From the NCBI RefSeq assembly GCF_023159225.1, contig NC_063174.1:33377983-33441982 (forward strand): a DNA stretch of 64,000 bases, written 5' to 3'. Shown here in pieces: positions 62,260 through 64,000 of this stretch (position 1 is the first letter of the stretch; every line of letters starts with the position of its first letter). The position numbers were made by a program, and so were the translations under genes. The notes below the pieces were generated by a model. The model was not told the origin of the DNA and ran no database searches. It saw only the letters and a program-made list of their open reading frames with translations. This DNA is from Perognathus longimembris pacificus. Lineage: Eukaryota; Chordata; Mammalia; Rodentia; Heteromyidae.

Positions 62260-64000
62260 ATGTCAGCCCGCGGCCCGGCTATCGGCATCGACCTGGGCAC
62301 CACCTACTCGTGCGTGGGGGTCTTCCAACATGGCAAGGTGGAGATCATCGCCAACGATCAGGGCAACCGCACCACCCCCAGCTACGTGGCCTTCACCGAC
62401 ACCGAGCGGCTCATCGGCGACGCTGCCAAGAACCAGGTGGCCATGAACCCCACCAACACCATCTTCGACGCCAAGCGGCTGATCGGGCGCAAGTTCGAGG
62501 ACGCGACGGTGCAGTCGGACATGAAGCACTGGCCGTTCCGGGTGGTGAGCGAGGGGGGCAAGCCCAAAGTGCAGGTGGAGTACAAGGGGGAGATGAAGAC
62601 CTTCTTCCCGGAGGAGATTTCCTCCATGGTCCTCACCAAGATGAAGGAGATCGCCGAGGCCTACCTGGGGGGCAAGGTGCAGAGCGCCGTCATCACGGTG
62701 CCGGCCTACTTCAACGACTCGCAGCGCCAGGCCACCAAGGACGCGGGCACCATCACGGGCCTCAACGTACTGCGCATCATCAACGAGCCCACGGCGGCAG
62801 CCATCGCCTACGGCCTGGACAAGAAGGGCTGCGCGGGCGGCGAGAAGAACGTGCTCATCTTTGACCTGGGCGGTGGCACTTTCGACGTGTCCATCCTGAC
62901 CATCGAGGACGGCATCTTCGAGGTCAAGTCCACGGCCGGCGACACCCACCTGGGGGGCGAAGACTTCGACAACCGCATGGTCAGCCACCTGGCGGAGGAG
63001 TTCAAGCGCAAGCACAAGAAGGACATCGGGCCCAACAAGCGCGCGGTGCGGCGGCTGCGCACGGCCTGTGAGCGCGCCAAGCGCACCCTGAGCTCGTCCA
63101 CGCAGGCGAGCATCGAGATCGACTCGCTCTACGAGGGCGTGGATTTCTACACGTCCATCACCCGCGCCCGCTTCGAGGAGCTCAACGCCGACCTCTTCCG
63201 CGGCACCCTAGAGCCCGTGGAGAAGGCGCTGCGCGACGCCAAGCTGGACAAAGGTCAGATCCAGGAGATCGTGCTGGTGGGCGGCTCGACCCGCATCCCC
63301 AAGATCCAGAAGCTGCTGCAGGATTTCTTCAACGGCAAGGAGCTGAACAAGAGCATCAACCCCGACGAGGCGGTGGCCTACGGCGCGGCGGTGCAGGCGG
63401 CCATCCTCATCGGGGACAAGTCTGAGAACGTGCAGGACCTGCTGCTGCTCGACGTGACTCCGCTGTCGCTGGGCATCGAGACGGCCGGCGGCGTCATGAC
63501 TCCGCTCATCAAGCGGAACACCACGATCCCCACCAAGCAGACGCAGACCTTCACCACCTACTCGGACAACCAGAGCAGTGTGCTGGTGCAGGTGTACGAG
63601 GGCGAGCGCGCCATGACCAAGGACAATAACCTGCTGGGCAAGTTCGACCTGACCGGGATCCCCCCGGCGCCCCGCGGGGTCCCCCAGATCGAGGTCACCT
63701 TCGACATCGATGCCAATGGCATCCTCAACGTCACCGCCGCCGACAAGAGCACCGGGAAGGAGAACAAAATCACCATCACCAACGACAAAGGCCGTCTGAG
63801 CAAGGACGACATTGACCGGATGGTGCAGGAGGCGGAGCGGTACAAGTCGGAGGATGAAGCCAATCGCGACCGGGTCGCAGCCAAAAACGCGGTGGAGTCC
63901 TATACCTACAACATCAAGCAGACGGTGGAAGACGAGAAACTGAGGGGCAAGATTAGCGAGCAGGACAAAAACAAGATCCTCGACAAGTGTCAGGAGGTGA
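62260..64000 (+). CDS. HSPA2: HSPA2, testis-enriched HSP70 chaperone (partial, 3' end outside)
   Basis: ATP-dependent HSP70 chaperone; in mammals essential for male meiosis (synaptonemal complex disassembly, CDK1 activation) and sperm maturation, with low expression elsewhere. The frame opens at ATG 62260 ([18 protein letters not shown]), diagnostic of HSPA2 rather than HSPA1/HSPA8, and stays open for 580 codons to the window edge; the family is about 639 aa. The three HSP70 signatures are present: IDLGTTYS (residues 10-17), [12 protein letters not shown] (200-211) and [15 protein letters not shown] (337-351). The nucleotide-binding domain (about 1-385), interdomain linker ([13 protein letters not shown]) and beta-sandwich substrate-binding domain are complete, and the alpha-helical lid has begun. 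About 59 residues including the C-terminal EEVD tail lie beyond 64000. Intronless, GC3-rich, no frameshift. Confidence 0.98.

Noticed and set aside
62235..62864. 209-codon plus-strand frame starting before the HSPA2 ATG
   Set aside because: Out of frame with HSPA2 and without a recognisable domain; low-complexity R/G/H-rich translation of GC-rich DNA.
62263..63015. 250-codon open frame antisense to HSPA2
   Set aside because: GC-rich HSP70 genes commonly show long antisense frames as a by-product of codon bias. The sense frame is an intact HSP70, and nothing suggests translation of the other strand.
1..64000. Periodic repeats suggesting a CRISPR-like array or satellite
   Set aside because: Copies are dispersed, in both orientations, with individual TSDs and irregular spacing: retroposons in a mammalian genome.

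Overview
This is a mammalian nuclear window from a rodent, most likely a geomyoid (kangaroo rat, pocket mouse or pocket gopher). The lineage call rests on about 38 copies of a roughly 205-bp dimeric SINE. Its left half is an ID-like, tRNA-Ala-type monomer; its right half is the 'Geo' monomer (GTGGCTCAAGTGG ... CAGGACTGGC) joined to an A tail. To my knowledge this IDL-Geo element is restricted to Geomyoidea. Gene order ZBTB25(-) / ZBTB1(+) / HSPA2(+) matches human 14q23.3.

Layout. At 1.2-4.6 kb are the two coding exons of ZBTB25 on the minus strand (436 codons when spliced). A repeat-filled first intron runs to a CpG island at 22.6-25.0 kb, which holds the ZBTB25 5' exon and, divergently, the ZBTB1 5' exon. 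A roughly 16.6-kb ZBTB1 intron leads to its single large coding exon at 40874-43015 (713 aa). A SINE-free 3' UTR follows. About 10 kb further on, an alternative terminal exon at 52887 would give a 644-residue isoform lacking the last three zinc fingers. At 61.1-64 kb is the GC-rich promoter and 5' UTR of HSPA2 and the first 580 codons of its intronless reading frame, cut by the window end.

The genes do not form an operon. ZBTB25 and ZBTB1 are paralogous BTB/zinc-finger transcription factors that very probably share a bidirectional promoter. HSPA2 is an HSP70 chaperone with its own GC-rich TATA/CCAAT-type promoter. Everything between is mostly mobile elements: IDL-Geo SINEs, more than 40 copies of a second composite SINE (7SL/B1-like head + fixed linker + Geo tail), older B1, ID, B1-dID and MIR copies, L1 3' ends, one probable solo LTR, and microsatellites. 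Many SINEs are nested with readable target-site duplications (TSDs), so the order of insertion can be read directly.

I found no tRNA, rRNA, CRISPR or prokaryotic system. Most open frames outside the three genes are SINE, CpG-island or antisense shadows. The more novel material is the SINE biology: the B1-linker-Geo composite, a young IDL-Geo subfamily that twice inserted at nearly the same spot of an older copy, and a Geo monomer with its own pol III-like boxes. Repeat boundaries are by eye, good to about 5-10 bp.
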